NCBI RefSeq assembly: GCF_013155465.1
Contig: NZ_JABJVX010000001.1
Coordinates: forward strand, 496,001 to 560,000
From: Alterinioella nitratireducens
Lineage (GTDB): Bacteria; Pseudomonadota; Alphaproteobacteria; Rhodobacterales; Rhodobacteraceae
Direction of reading: 5' to 3'
DNA length: 64,000 nucleotides
Shown here: piece after piece, positions 41,039 to 49,379 of the stretch
How positions within the stretch are numbered: position 1 is the first letter of the stretch
How the letters are laid out: each line of letters begins with the position of its first letter
The notes under the pieces: generated by a model
Seen by the model: only the letters and a program-made list of their open reading frames with translations
The model's database searches: none
What the model was told of the DNA's origin: nothing
Translations under genes and position numbers: made by a program

Positions 41039-42220
41039 ATGATCTATCGTTTCGGCCCTGCTGAGTTGGATACGGACCGCTACCGGCTGCGTGTGGCGGG
41101 AAAGGAGGCGCATGTGGAGCCGCAGGTCTTCGCCCTCATCGCGCTTCTGGCCTCCCGCGCGCCGGATCTTGTGCGTTACGACGAGATCCGGGCCGATGTC
41201 TGGCAGGGGCGCATCGTCTCGGACGCGACGGTGGCGGCCCGGATCAGTGCGGCGCGCGCGGCCCTGGGCGATGACGGCAAGCGGCAGGGCGTGATCCGCA
41301 CGGTGCCCCGGCGCGGTTTGCAGATGGTGGTGGAGGTCGTCACGGACGGCGGCGCAATCCGCCCGGTGCCGCCCGCGGGTCAGACCATCCGCTACACCAC
41401 CTCGCGCGATGGCACCGCGATTGCCTGGGCCGAACTGGGCGAGGGGCCGCCGCTGATGCGGGGCGGGCATTGGCTGAGCCATCTGGAACACGATCTGTCC
41501 AGCCCGATCTTCGGGCCGCTTCTGCAACGGCTGGCGCGCGGGCGGCGGCTGATCCGCTATGATCCGCGCGGCACCGGGCTGTCGGAACGCGATCTGGACC
41601 TGAGCCGCGTCACGGTCGAGGATCTGGCCGATGACATGGAGGCGGTGGCCGATGCCGCCGGGATCGACCGGTTCCCGGTCTACGCCATTTCCCAGAGCGT
41701 CCCGGCGGCGCTGGTCTTCGCCGCGCGCCACCCGGACCGGGTCGCCCGGATGATCCTGAACAACGGTCTGGTGCGTGGCTCGACCGCGCGGGGGGAGGGT
41801 GAGACAACCGAGACCATGGTGGCGATGATCCGCGCCGGCTGGGGCGTGGCGGGCAGCCCGTTCATGAAGGCGGTGGCGACGCTCTTCGCGCCGCGATCTA
41901 CCGTTGAAGAACTGGACAGCCTTGTCGGGCTGCAAGCGGTCTCGGCCACGCCCGACGCCGCCGCCGAGCTGCGCCGCGTGATCGGAGACATCGACGTGAC
42001 GGGTATCCTGGGCGATGTGACCTGCCCGGTGCTGATCCTGCATTGCGCGGGCGATGCGATCCAGTCGCCGGAGCAGTCCAAGCTGATGGCACGGAGGATC
42101 CCGAATGCCACGTTTCACCTCTGCGACTCGCCCAATCACATGGTGGTGCCCAGTGATCCGATCTGGGCCGACTGCCTGGATGCGTTCGACCGGTTCCTGG
42201 AGGATGCGGCCCCGGTCTGA
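41039..42220 (+). CDS. Winged-helix/alpha-beta hydrolase fusion
   Basis: The first 100 residues match an OmpR/PhoB-type winged-helix DNA-binding domain (HVEPQVFALIALLASRAPDL, then RTVPRRGLQM). A linker leads to an alpha/beta hydrolase domain of about 270 residues. Its nucleophile elbow reads YAISQSVP, with Ser218 in the right place but Ala and Ser instead of the usual glycines; an Asp near 339 (HCAGDAIQS) and a His near 366 (SPNHMVV) complete a triad. There is no membrane segment and no receiver domain. It may be a regulator that senses a hydrolysable small molecule. The start ATG 41039 is weakly supported. Confidence 0.85.
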   Translation: MIYRFGPAELDTDRYRLRVAGKEAHVEPQVFALIALLASRAPDLVRYDEIRADVWQGRIVSDATVAARISAARAALGDDGKRQGVIRTVPRRGLQMVVEVVTDGGAIRPVPPAGQTIRYTTSRDGTAIAWAELGEGPPLMRGGHWLSHLEHDLSSPIFGPLLQRLARGRRLIRYDPRGTGLSERDLDLSRVTVEDLADDMEAVADAAGIDRFPVYAISQSVPAALVFAARHPDRVARMILNNGLVRGSTARGEGETTETMVAMIRAGWGVAGSPFMKAVATLFAPRSTVEELDSLVGLQAVSATPDAAAELRRVIGDIDVTGILGDVTCPVLILHCAGDAIQSPEQSKLMARRIPNATFHLCDSPNHMVVPSDPIWADCLDAFDRFLEDAAPV

Positions 42221-42290
42221 ACGGTTGCCTGCGCCCGGCCCCTCGGATTAGCGTGTCGGCATCCGATTTGATCAGCAAGGACCCGTCATC

Positions 42291-42755
42291 ATGCGTATTA
42301 TTGCAATTCTCGCCGGGGCCGCGATGGCCGCGAGCGCCTTTCTCAACTGGGTCAGCATGCCTTTCGCGGGCGGCTTCACCCCCTATGACGCGCTGCGCCC
42401 GGCGCTTGGCCCCGATGCGCCGCTGGAGGTGCTGCTCTATGCGGCCACCTTTGCGCTTGGCGGGTTGGCGGGGCTGGTCGCGCTTCTGTCCACCCCCTCG
42501 CGGCTGCTGAATTTCATCGCCGGGGCCGCGCCCTTCGCGCTGGCGGTCTGGAACCAGATGCAGGCGCAGGATGCGCTGGACCAGGTCGGGCTGAGCCTGT
42601 GGGATTTCTCGGACGGGATCGGTGCCGCGATGAACCGGATGATGGAGTTTGTCGATATCGGCTTCTACGCCTATTGGGGCGGTGCGGTCCTGCTGCTGAT
42701 CGCGGCGCTGGCGGGGGGCGGTGGCCGCCGCTATCGCCGCGATGACGCGATCTGA
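42291..42755 (+). CDS. Membrane protein of unknown function, 154 aa
   Basis: Four hydrophobic segments are visible (about residues 2-20, 47-65, 70-88 and 123-143), with a charged loop between the third and fourth (MQAQDALDQVGLSLWDFSDG). AAGGAC precedes the ATG. It lies 70 bases after the hydrolase fusion and may be co-transcribed with it. It ends just before paired TTCGAA palindromes. No family was recognised. Confidence 0.7.
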   Translation: MRIIAILAGAAMAASAFLNWVSMPFAGGFTPYDALRPALGPDAPLEVLLYAATFALGGLAGLVALLSTPSRLLNFIAGAAPFALAVWNQMQAQDALDQVGLSLWDFSDGIGAAMNRMMEFVDIGFYAYWGGAVLLLIAALAGGGGRRYRRDDAI

Positions 42756-42774
42756 CACCGGTTCCGGGGCGGCG

Positions 42775-42817
42775 CAGGGCCTTCGAAGGCCCTGACGAGG
42801 CTTTTCGAAAAGCCTCG
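42775..42817. repeat. Paired TTCGAA palindromes, cluster 1
   Basis: A 20-base perfect palindrome around CCTTCGAAGG (42775-42794) is followed at once by a 22-base perfect palindrome around CTTTTCGAAAAG (42796-42817). They lie between two convergent genes and probably end both transcripts. The same two cores recur at 47291-47401. Confidence 0.8.
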
Positions 42818-42833
42818 CGCGCCCCGTCCGGGG

Positions 42834-43400
42834 TTACTCCGCGACCACGGGGTCGCAGCTGTTCACCAGTTCCTCGTAGCGCTGCACGATCCAGCCGGGC
42901 GCGTCCGAGGGGATGTTTTCCTCGATCGAGCCGGTGATCGACTGGAACACTTCCGCCGAGCGGCTGTCCGAGATCACCTCGATCGGCTCGTTGCCCACCA
43001 CGCGGTCATAGGCGATGAGCGCGACCGCCACCAGGAGCACGCCGCGCGCGACACCGAAGAGGAAGCCGAGCCCCGCATCCAGGCCGCCGACCGCCGAGCG
43101 CTGCACGGCGGAGGAAAAGAACGGCGTGAAGAGCGAGATGATCACCAGCGCCAGCGCGAAAACGGCGGCAAAACCGGCGATCACCGCCAATTCGCAGGAT
43201 CCGTTGAGGAAATCGCCCAGGTAGGGCACCTCGAACATCAGCTCCTTCGCCTGCGGGGCGAAGATGAAGGCCACGATCGCCGCCGCGATCCAGCCCAGGA
43301 TCGACAGCGCCTCGCGCACGAAACCGCGCGAATAGGCCAGGATGGCGGATATCACGATGATACCGGCGACGACCGCGTCAAATAGGGTGAAGCCTTCCAT
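42834..43400 (-). CDS. cvpA: CvpA family membrane protein
   Basis: The 188-residue protein has four membrane segments and the CvpA start FDAVVAGIIVISAILAYSRG, followed by GFVREALSILGWIAA. CvpA is needed for colicin V secretion in E. coli and is often next to purF; its biochemical role is unsettled. GAGAGGG precedes the ATG. radA lies 30 bases upstream in the same direction. The long C-terminal tail (residues 140-188) is acidic. Confidence 0.9.
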   Translation of the reverse strand: MEGFTLFDAVVAGIIVISAILAYSRGFVREALSILGWIAAAIVAFIFAPQAKELMFEVPYLGDFLNGSCELAVIAGFAAVFALALVIISLFTPFFSSAVQRSAVGGLDAGLGFLFGVARGVLLVAVALIAYDRVVGNEPIEVISDSRSAEVFQSITGSIEENIPSDAPGWIVQRYEELVNSCDPVVAE

Positions 43401-43430
43401 ATCGGCCCTCTCGTTCTTGTTTGGCGGGTC

Positions 43431-44798
43431 TCAGCCCGCGCCGAATATATCGCCAGTGAACCGGGTCAGGTCCGGCATCAGTTTCAGATCCATACCAGCC
43501 CCGTCGGATATTTTGCATCCCTCGGGCGCGATAGCCGATGAAAAACCAAGTTTCCGGGCCTCTTTCAACCTGTTTTCGGCCTGAGCCACCGGACGCAGCG
43601 CGCCAGAGAGCGAAAGTTCCCCAAAAACCACGGATGTGGCGGGCAGGGCGGCGTCTTCGCGTGCCGAAAGCAGCGCGGCGGCAACGGCCAGGTCGGCGGC
43701 TGGTTCCGAGATGCGCATGCCGCCCGCGATGTTGAGGTAGACGTCGAGCCCCTGAAAGCTGATGCCCACCCGTGCCTCCAGCACCGCCAGGATCATCGAG
43801 AGCCGCCCGCCATCCCACCCCACGACGGCGCGGCGCGGCTGGCTGAGCGACGACGGCGCGACCAGCGCCTGCACCTCGACCAGCACGGGACGGGTGCCCT
43901 CCATGCCCGCGAAGACGACCGATCCCGGCGCCCGTTCATTGCGGTCGGAAAGAAACAGCGCCGAGGGGTTCGGCACTTCGGCCAGTCCCGCGCCGGTCAT
44001 CTCGAACACGCCGATCTCATCGGCCGGGCCAAAGCGGTTCTTGACGGAGCGCAGGATGCGGAACTGGTGGCCGCGCTCGCCCTCGAAATAGAGCACGGTG
44101 TCGACCATATGCTCGACCACGCGGGGGCCCGCGATCTGGCCTTCCTTGGTGACGTGCCCCACCAGCATGACCGAGGTGCCGCTGCGCTTGGCAAAGCTTG
44201 TCAATTCATGCGCCGAGGCGCGGACCTGCGCGACAGAGCCCGGCGCGCTTTCGACCGTATCCAGCCACATGGTCTGGATGGAATCGATTATGGCGAGATC
44301 GGGCTGTTCCCTGTCCAACGTGGTCAAGATGTCGCGCAGGTTGGTCTCGGCGGCGAGTTTGACCGACGCATCGGCCAGACCCAGGCGCCGCGCGCGCATC
44401 CGCACCTGGGCGGTGGCCTCTTCGCCCGACACATAGATCACCTTGAGCCCTGCGCGCGCGAAACTGGCTGCGGCTTGCAGCAGAAGCGTCGATTTGCCGA
44501 TACCGGGATCGCCGCCGACCAGGGAGGCCGAGGCCGCGACCAGCCCGCCCCCAAGGACGCGGTCGAGTTCCGCCATGCCCGAGCCGACGCGGGGCGGCGG
44601 GGCCTCTTTCGTGGCAAGGTCGGTCAGCGCCATGCCCTTGCCCTTCATGCCGCCAAGCCCGCGGCCCTTGGGACCGGTCGAAAGCGGCTGTTCCTCCTGC
44701 ACCGTATTCCATTCGCCGCAGCCCTCGCAGCGCCCTGTCCATTTGCTGTGAACGGTGCCGCAATTCGCGCAGATGAAACGGGTGACGGGTTTGGCCAT
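43431..44798 (-). CDS. radA: DNA repair protein RadA (Sms)
   Basis: RadA is a RecA-like helicase that helps process recombination intermediates. The 455-residue protein has the C4 zinc finger (Cys10, Cys13, Cys24, Cys27), the Walker A motif GGDPGIGKST, the RadA-specific KNRFG motif and a Lon-like C-terminal domain (GGMRISEPAADLAVAAALLS). All parts are intact. It is in one run with pqiA upstream and cvpA downstream. Confidence 0.96.
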   Translation of the reverse strand: MAKPVTRFICANCGTVHSKWTGRCEGCGEWNTVQEEQPLSTGPKGRGLGGMKGKGMALTDLATKEAPPPRVGSGMAELDRVLGGGLVAASASLVGGDPGIGKSTLLLQAAASFARAGLKVIYVSGEEATAQVRMRARRLGLADASVKLAAETNLRDILTTLDREQPDLAIIDSIQTMWLDTVESAPGSVAQVRASAHELTSFAKRSGTSVMLVGHVTKEGQIAGPRVVEHMVDTVLYFEGERGHQFRILRSVKNRFGPADEIGVFEMTGAGLAEVPNPSALFLSDRNERAPGSVVFAGMEGTRPVLVEVQALVAPSSLSQPRRAVVGWDGGRLSMILAVLEARVGISFQGLDVYLNIAGGMRISEPAADLAVAAALLSAREDAALPATSVVFGELSLSGALRPVAQAENRLKEARKLGFSSAIAPEGCKISDGAGMDLKLMPDLTRFTGDIFGAG

Positions 44799-44807
44799 TG
44801 CGTTGGC

Positions 44808-45266
44808 TTAGCCCAGGTGCCCGCGCTTGACCAGTGCGCCCGTGGCAAGGCTGATGGCAAGCGAGACGAGCGTGCAGGCGGTGAAGAGCCAGAGGCCCCA
44901 GGCGGTCTCGACCCGGCCAAGCCCGACGCCCTTTACCAGCAAGATATAGAGCGCGATCAGGAACACGTCGGCCATGGCGAACTTGCCCATCACAGTGAAA
45001 CCGGTGAGCAGGCGCGAGGGGGCCTGGCCGAAATGGATCAGGACAAGGCCGAGCGTCTTCACGATCGGGGCGGCGATGGCGAAAAGGGCGACGAGGCTGG
45101 CCAGCAGGATATCCTCGCCCCAGAGCGTCGCGATGCCGGAGAGGATCGAGATCTCGTCGAGCGCGAAGAAGGGCAGCAGCCCCGCGCGCATCAAGGGCGC
45201 CTGCCAGGAGATCGGGTAGAGCACCAGCAGGGCAAGATTTGCGAGGGCGAGCAGCTTCAAGGTCAT
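44808..45266 (-). CDS. pqiA: PqiA-like membrane protein
   Basis: This 152-residue protein has four membrane segments and PqiA-domain features: ISILSGIATLWGEDILLASL in the first half and GKFAMADVFLIALYILLVKG in the second. E. coli PqiA contains two such domains, so this is a single-domain form. The family takes part in lipid transport with MCE proteins, but no MCE gene is near. It ends nine bases before radA. Confidence 0.85.
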   Translation of the reverse strand: MTLKLLALANLALLVLYPISWQAPLMRAGLLPFFALDEISILSGIATLWGEDILLASLVALFAIAAPIVKTLGLVLIHFGQAPSRLLTGFTVMGKFAMADVFLIALYILLVKGVGLGRVETAWGLWLFTACTLVSLAISLATGALVKRGHLG

Positions 45267-45357
45267 GTGGCGGGGCCGGGGTCACCATGCGGGGATCGGG
45301 GGGGCATACGCACCCCCTTTACCCCGCCCGGCCATGCCGAAACAAGGTGAGGGGCGC

Positions 45358-46062
45358 TCAGGCCCCGGCGGCCATCCGGTTATGCTTGCGCGCAACGTAA
45401 TCCTTGGCCGTCTCCACCGCCACGGCGGCATCGCGGCAATAGGCGTCGGCGCCGATGGCCTTTCCGAATTCCTCGTTCAGGGGGGCGCCGCCGACCAGCA
45501 CGATATAGTCCTCGCGGATGCCCTGTTCGATCATGGTGTCGATCACGACCTTCATATAGGGCATGGTCGTGGTCAGAAGGGCCGACATGCCCAGGATGTC
45601 GGGCTGCTCGGCCTCCAGCGCCTCGAGATAGTTCTCGACCGCGTTGTTGATGCCCAGGTCCACCACCTCGAAGCCCGCGCCTTCCATCATCATCGAGACC
45701 AGGTTCTTGCCGATATCGTGGATGTCGCCCTTGACGGTGCCGATCACCATCTTGCCCACGCGCGGCGCGCCGGTTTCGATCAGAAGCGGCTTGAGGATCG
45801 CCATGCCCCCCTTCATCGCGTTGGCGGCCAGCAGCACCTCGGGCACGAAGAGGATGCCGTCGCGGAAATCCTTGCCGACGATGGTCATGCCGCCGACCAG
45901 CGCCTCGGTTAGGATGCGGTAGGGCTCCCAGTCGCGGTCCAGAAGGATGTTGACGCCTTCCTCGATCTCTTCCTTGAGGCCGTCATAGAGGTCGTCGAAC
46001 ATCTGCTGCACAAGCTCTTCGTCGTCGAGCTCGGACAGGATGATTTCATCTTCATCGGACAT
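45358..46062 (-). CDS. Corrinoid (B12-binding) protein, part of split MetH
   Basis: The 234-residue protein has the helical cap (residues 20-95) and the B12 fold with the signature GDIHDIGKN; His115 should bind cobalt. Such proteins carry methyl groups between methyltransferases. Together with the homocysteine methyltransferase at 47710 it looks like the split methionine synthase reported from Phaeobacter and Dinoroseobacter. The methyl-THF-binding part is not in this window. ATG 46062 has AGGGAG; the frame is open nine codons further. Confidence 0.9.
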   Translation of the reverse strand: MSDEDEIILSELDDEELVQQMFDDLYDGLKEEIEEGVNILLDRDWEPYRILTEALVGGMTIVGKDFRDGILFVPEVLLAANAMKGGMAILKPLLIETGAPRVGKMVIGTVKGDIHDIGKNLVSMMMEGAGFEVVDLGINNAVENYLEALEAEQPDILGMSALLTTTMPYMKVVIDTMIEQGIREDYIVLVGGAPLNEEFGKAIGADAYCRDAAVAVETAKDYVARKHNRMAAGA

Positions 46063-46212
46063 GGGTCGGAAACTCCCTGGCTTCGGCATGGGGGTGGCGA
46101 TTGGGTGATCTTTGGCGTCTGGCCCCGAACCTGACGCGCCGGATTGCGACTTGGTTCATGTCGGGACCGACCTTGACTTGCACATGTTCCGGTTTCGTTC
46201 CAGAATGGCGCA

Positions 46213-47283
46213 ATGCAGCGAAACGACAAGATAGCGCGCGGGCGCGGGGCGGGTTCGAACCCGCCGGGCCGGTTCGAGCCGCTGACGGCGGAGGCGGTCG
46301 ATGACGGCTGGCCGCGGACCGAGGAGGCGGTGACGCTGCGCACGGAAACACGGGCCGAGAGGCCGCGCCGCGTGATCACGCGCAACGCCTCGCCCGATCT
46401 GGGATTTGACCGCTCGATCAACCCGTTCCGGGGCTGCGAACATGGCTGCATCTACTGTTTCGCACGGCCCACCCATGCCTATCTGGGGCTGTCGCCGGGG
46501 CTGGATTTCGAGACGCGACTGGTGGCGCGGCCCGAGGCACCCGAGGTGCTCCGGCAGGAGCTGTCGCGGCCTGGCTACAAGGTCGCGCCGATCGCCATCG
46601 GCACCAATACCGACCCCTATCAGCCGATCGAGCGCAATCTGGGCGTCATGCGCGGCATCCTGGAGGTGTTGCAGGAGTTCCGCCATCCGGTCGGCATCGT
46701 CACCAAGGGCGTTTTGGTCGAGCGCGATATCGGGTTGCTGGCGGAAATGGCCGCCGACGGGCTGGCCAAGGTCGGCATCTCGGTCACGACGCTGGACCCC
46801 GATTTGTCGCGCAGGATGGAGCCGCGCGTGCCCGCGCCCGCGCGTCGCCTCAAGGTGATCGAGCGGCTGGCGGCAGCGGGGATTCCGGTCCGGCTCATGG
46901 CCTCGCCGATCATCCCCGGCCTGACCGATCACGAGATCGAGCGGCTGGTGCAGGCCGGCGCCGAGGCGGGGGCGAGGGCGGCCAGCATGATCACGCTGCG
47001 CCTGCCGCTCGAGGTCGGGCCACTGTTCCGCGAGTGGCTGGAGACGCATATGCCGGACCGCGCGGGCCGCGTCATGGCGCGGGTGCGCGAGATGCAGGGC
47101 GGCAAGGCATACAGCAGCGAATACGGCACGCGGATGACGGGGACCGGCGTCTATGCAGACCTGCTGCAAAAGCGGTTCGCGCGGGCGCGTCGGGCGCATG
47201 GGCTGGCAAAGGAACTGCCGCCGCTCAGATGCGACTTGTTCGCGGTGCCGCTGGTGCGTGGCGATCAGTTGAGCCTGTTCTGA
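46213..47283 (+). CDS. PA0069-family radical SAM protein
   Basis: The 356-residue protein has the radical-SAM cluster motif CEHGCIYC and the PA0069 family marks GRGAGSNPPGRFE, NPFRGCEHG and RPTHAYLGLSPGLDFET. It resembles spore photoproduct lyase distantly, but its substrate is unknown. The conserved N-terminus supports the ATG at 46213 even though no ribosome site is clear. It sits on the plus strand between two minus-strand genes of the split MetH and ends at a TTCGAA palindrome cluster. Confidence 0.88.
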   Translation: MQRNDKIARGRGAGSNPPGRFEPLTAEAVDDGWPRTEEAVTLRTETRAERPRRVITRNASPDLGFDRSINPFRGCEHGCIYCFARPTHAYLGLSPGLDFETRLVARPEAPEVLRQELSRPGYKVAPIAIGTNTDPYQPIERNLGVMRGILEVLQEFRHPVGIVTKGVLVERDIGLLAEMAADGLAKVGISVTTLDPDLSRRMEPRVPAPARRLKVIERLAAAGIPVRLMASPIIPGLTDHEIERLVQAGAEAGARAASMITLRLPLEVGPLFREWLETHMPDRAGRVMARVREMQGGKAYSSEYGTRMTGTGVYADLLQKRFARARRAHGLAKELPPLRCDLFAVPLVRGDQLSLF

Positions 47284-47290
47284 GGGTGGG

Positions 47291-47401
47291 GCAAGAGCCT
47301 TCGAAGGCTCTTGCCGATCTCTTCGAAGAGATCGGATTGCGCGCGTTGGTGGGGGGCTCAAGGCCTTCGAAGGCCTTGGCCTGCCTTTTCGAAAAGTCAG
47401 G
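47291..47401. repeat. Paired TTCGAA palindromes, cluster 2
   Basis: Four palindromes lie in a row: a 24-base one around CCTTCGAAGG (47291-47314), a 20-base one around CTCTTCGAAGAG (47315-47334), a 20-base one around CCTTCGAAGG (47359-47378) and CTTTTCGAAAAG (47385-47396). This is two tandem copies of the pair seen at 42775. The cluster fills the gap between convergent genes. Confidence 0.8.
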
Positions 47402-47407
47402 CCCCCG

Positions 47408-47665
47408 TCATTCGAGGATGCGCACGGGTTCGGCGTTGCAGAAGACGACCACCTGCCCGCCATTGAGAACCGCGCGGTAGCCGCGCCGCTTGATCTCGCT
47501 GGTGAACACCTCCCACCCGACGATCCGCTCCACATCGCGGGCCTTGCGGCGCACGACACCGCCTTCCGCGGCGGCGCGGGACGAGAAAAGATGCGTAACC
47601 CAGATCTCGGGGTCGATGACATCGGGTTTCGAGCGGCGCGGAGGTGGGGCAAATATGTCTCGCAT
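47408..47665 (-). CDS. Small protein between split-MetH genes, 85 aa
   Basis: The protein begins MRDIFAPPPRRSKPDVIDPE and ends GGQVVVFCNAEPVRIL, with a basic middle (RRKARDVERIVGW). No domain was recognised and no membrane segment is present. ATG 47665 lies 44 bases after the homocysteine methyltransferase stop, on the same strand, so the two may share a transcript. A gene in this place occurs in the related split-MetH locus of Phaeobacter, as far as I recall. Function unknown. Confidence 0.65.
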   Translation of the reverse strand: MRDIFAPPPRRSKPDVIDPEIWVTHLFSSRAAAEGGVVRRKARDVERIVGWEVFTSEIKRRGYRAVLNGGQVVVFCNAEPVRILE

Positions 47666-47709
47666 GAGGGCAACATTGCCGTCGCCTCGGTCAATATCCG
47701 GTGAATCTC

Positions 47710-48726
47710 TCAGCCCCGCGCGCGGCGGCGGCTGGTCCGGGCGCGGGTCGGGCCTGCCCCGTCGGTGCCGTCGCTGTCGGAGGAAAACGCGCCAAGCGTT
47801 GCCGCGATCTTGTCCAGGGTCGGGGCGGGGCCGGGGGGCGTGTCTTCCAGCGCCTTGCGCATCCGGCGCAGATGCTCGGTCTGGGTGCCGCAGCAGCCGC
47901 CGATGATGCGCGCGCCGCAATCGCGGGCCAGCACCGCGTATTGCGCCATCAGATCGGGCGTGCCGTCATAGTGGATGTGGCCATCGACATATTTCGGAAT
48001 GCCCGCATTGCCCTTGGCGATGATCGGGATCTCGACGCCCGAGGCGCGAAAACCGAGCGCGGTGCGCAACAGGTCCGACGCGCCGACCCCGCAATTCGCG
48101 CCATAGGCCAGCGGCTTATGCGCCAGCCCGTCCACCATCGTCGCCATATCGGCCGAGGTCAGCCCCATCATGGTGCGGCCCGCCGTGTCGAAGCTCATCG
48201 TGCCGCACCAGGGCATCTCGGCCAGGCGCGCGGCCTCGGCGGCGGCCTTGTATTCCTCGGCGGCCGAGATCGTCTCGACCCAGAGCACATCGGCCCCGCC
48301 CGCCTTCAGCCCCTCGGCCTGTTCGTGGAACATCTCGACCGCGCCCTTATAGGTCAGGCTGCCCATCGGCTCCATGATCTCGCCGGTGGGCCCCATCGAG
48401 CCCGCGACCACCACGTCGCGCCCGGCCTTGTCGGCCACCTCGCGCCCGATTCCGGCGGCGGCCTTGTTCAGCTCGAACACCCTGTCTTGCGCGTCATGCA
48501 GCTTGAGCCGCGCGGCGGTGCCGCCGAAACTGTTGGTCAGGAAGATGTCGGAGCCCGCATCGACCGCGCCCTGGTAGAGCGTTGCCACCCGGTCGGGATG
48601 ATCGGTGTTCCAGATCTCGGGCGAGTCGCCGGAAGATAGCCCCATGTTGAACAGCGTCGTGCCGGTGGCCCCGTCGGCCATCAGCCAGTCGCGGGTGTCG
48701 AGCAGTCGGGACAGGAGGTCGGACAT
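47710..48726 (-). CDS. bmt: Homocysteine S-methyltransferase, part of split MetH
   Basis: The 338-residue protein has the homocysteine methyltransferase fold with zinc ligands Cys212 (ANCGVG), Cys278 and Cys279 (GGCCGT). It should move a methyl group to homocysteine, from the corrinoid protein or from betaine. The nearby B12 protein favours the first. The last 35 residues are Ser/Asp- then Arg-rich and look disordered. Upstream (48727-48890) there is a GGCAGC/GCTGCC hairpin but no riboswitch I can identify. Confidence 0.9.
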   Translation of the reverse strand: MSDLLSRLLDTRDWLMADGATGTTLFNMGLSSGDSPEIWNTDHPDRVATLYQGAVDAGSDIFLTNSFGGTAARLKLHDAQDRVFELNKAAAGIGREVADKAGRDVVVAGSMGPTGEIMEPMGSLTYKGAVEMFHEQAEGLKAGGADVLWVETISAAEEYKAAAEAARLAEMPWCGTMSFDTAGRTMMGLTSADMATMVDGLAHKPLAYGANCGVGASDLLRTALGFRASGVEIPIIAKGNAGIPKYVDGHIHYDGTPDLMAQYAVLARDCGARIIGGCCGTQTEHLRRMRKALEDTPPGPAPTLDKIAATLGAFSSDSDGTDGAGPTRARTSRRRARG

Positions 48727-48841
48727 GCGCAGTAGGGCCTTCTTGCTTGGGGCAGCGTCGCTGCCGGGTGTGATCGCTCAATGCGCGCGGGGCAAGTTCA
48801 TATTGCGCATAATGATCATGAGGCGGGGGCCGGGATGCAGA

Positions 48842-48861
48842 ATGCCGCCCCGAGGCGGCAT
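48842..48861 (-). terminator. Hairpin after the zeta-subunit gene
   Basis: ATGCCGCC and GGCGGCAT form a perfect 8-bp stem around CCGA, 30 bases past the DUF1476 stop. No T run follows, so it is a weak or Rho-aided terminator. Confidence 0.4.
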
Positions 48862-48890
48862 CCGATCACCTTGCGGGGACAGTCGCCCGG

Positions 48891-49205
48891 TCAGGCTTCC
48901 TTCATGATCTGGCGCTTGGCCTCGATCAGAAGCTCGGCCATCTTGGCGCGGATCTGCTCGTCGCTGGCCTTGTCGCCCAGATCGCCCTTGAGCTTGCGCA
49001 CGACATCCTCGTGGCCCGCTTCCTCGAAATCGGATTTCACGACCTCGATCGCGTAGGCATTGGCCTCGTCGCCGGATTTGCCCAACAGATCGGCGGCCCA
49101 GAGACCGACCAGCTTGTTGCGCCGCGCCTCGGCCTTGAAGACCATTTCGGCGTCATGGGCGAATTTGTTCTCGAACGCGTTCTCGCGGTCATCGAAGGTG
49201 GTCAT
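48891..49205 (-). CDS. F1-ATPase zeta inhibitor (DUF1476)
   Basis: This 104-residue protein matches DUF1476, shown in Paracoccus denitrificans to be the zeta subunit that blocks ATP hydrolysis by the F1 motor. The match is strong: TTFDDRENAFENKFAHDAEM at the inhibitory N-terminus, then KAEARRNKLVGLWAADLLGK. AAGGAGAG precedes the ATG. It is divergent from a secreted-protein gene and purC, a neighbourhood common in Alphaproteobacteria. Confidence 0.92.
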   Translation of the reverse strand: MTTFDDRENAFENKFAHDAEMVFKAEARRNKLVGLWAADLLGKSGDEANAYAIEVVKSDFEEAGHEDVVRKLKGDLGDKASDEQIRAKMAELLIEAKRQIMKEA

Positions 49206-49379
49206 CTTGGGGGCTCTCCTTGCGGGCATGGGCTGCGTTGCCTTCCAAATAATCGGCAAGCGGGGGCGCATTCAAGTGCCGACTTGGCCCGGAGGTTTCT
49301 TGCTGGATCGAATCGCGGGCCCGGCATTACTCTGGCGGGACTTTGATTGACAAGGTTTTCACAGCTCCAGGACGGTCCC

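Noticed and set aside
42834-45266. Bacteriocin export role for cvpA here
   Set aside because: No bacteriocin or secretion genes are nearby; cvpA is a widely kept housekeeping membrane gene beside radA.
46248-46265. GGTTCGAACC core that resembles a tRNA T-arm
   Set aside because: It is an 18-base palindrome inside the conserved N-terminal coding part of the radical-SAM gene (SNPPGRFE); no acceptor or anticodon arms fit around it.
48727-48890. Possible SAM-type riboswitch before the homocysteine methyltransferase
   Set aside because: There is a GGCAGC/GCTGCC hairpin, but neither the SAM-II nor the SAM/SAH consensus could be recognised.
49347-49352. TTGACA as a -35 box before the secreted-protein gene
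   Set aside because: No -10-like hexamer stands 16-18 bases downstream, and the box lies only about 30 bases from the start codon.
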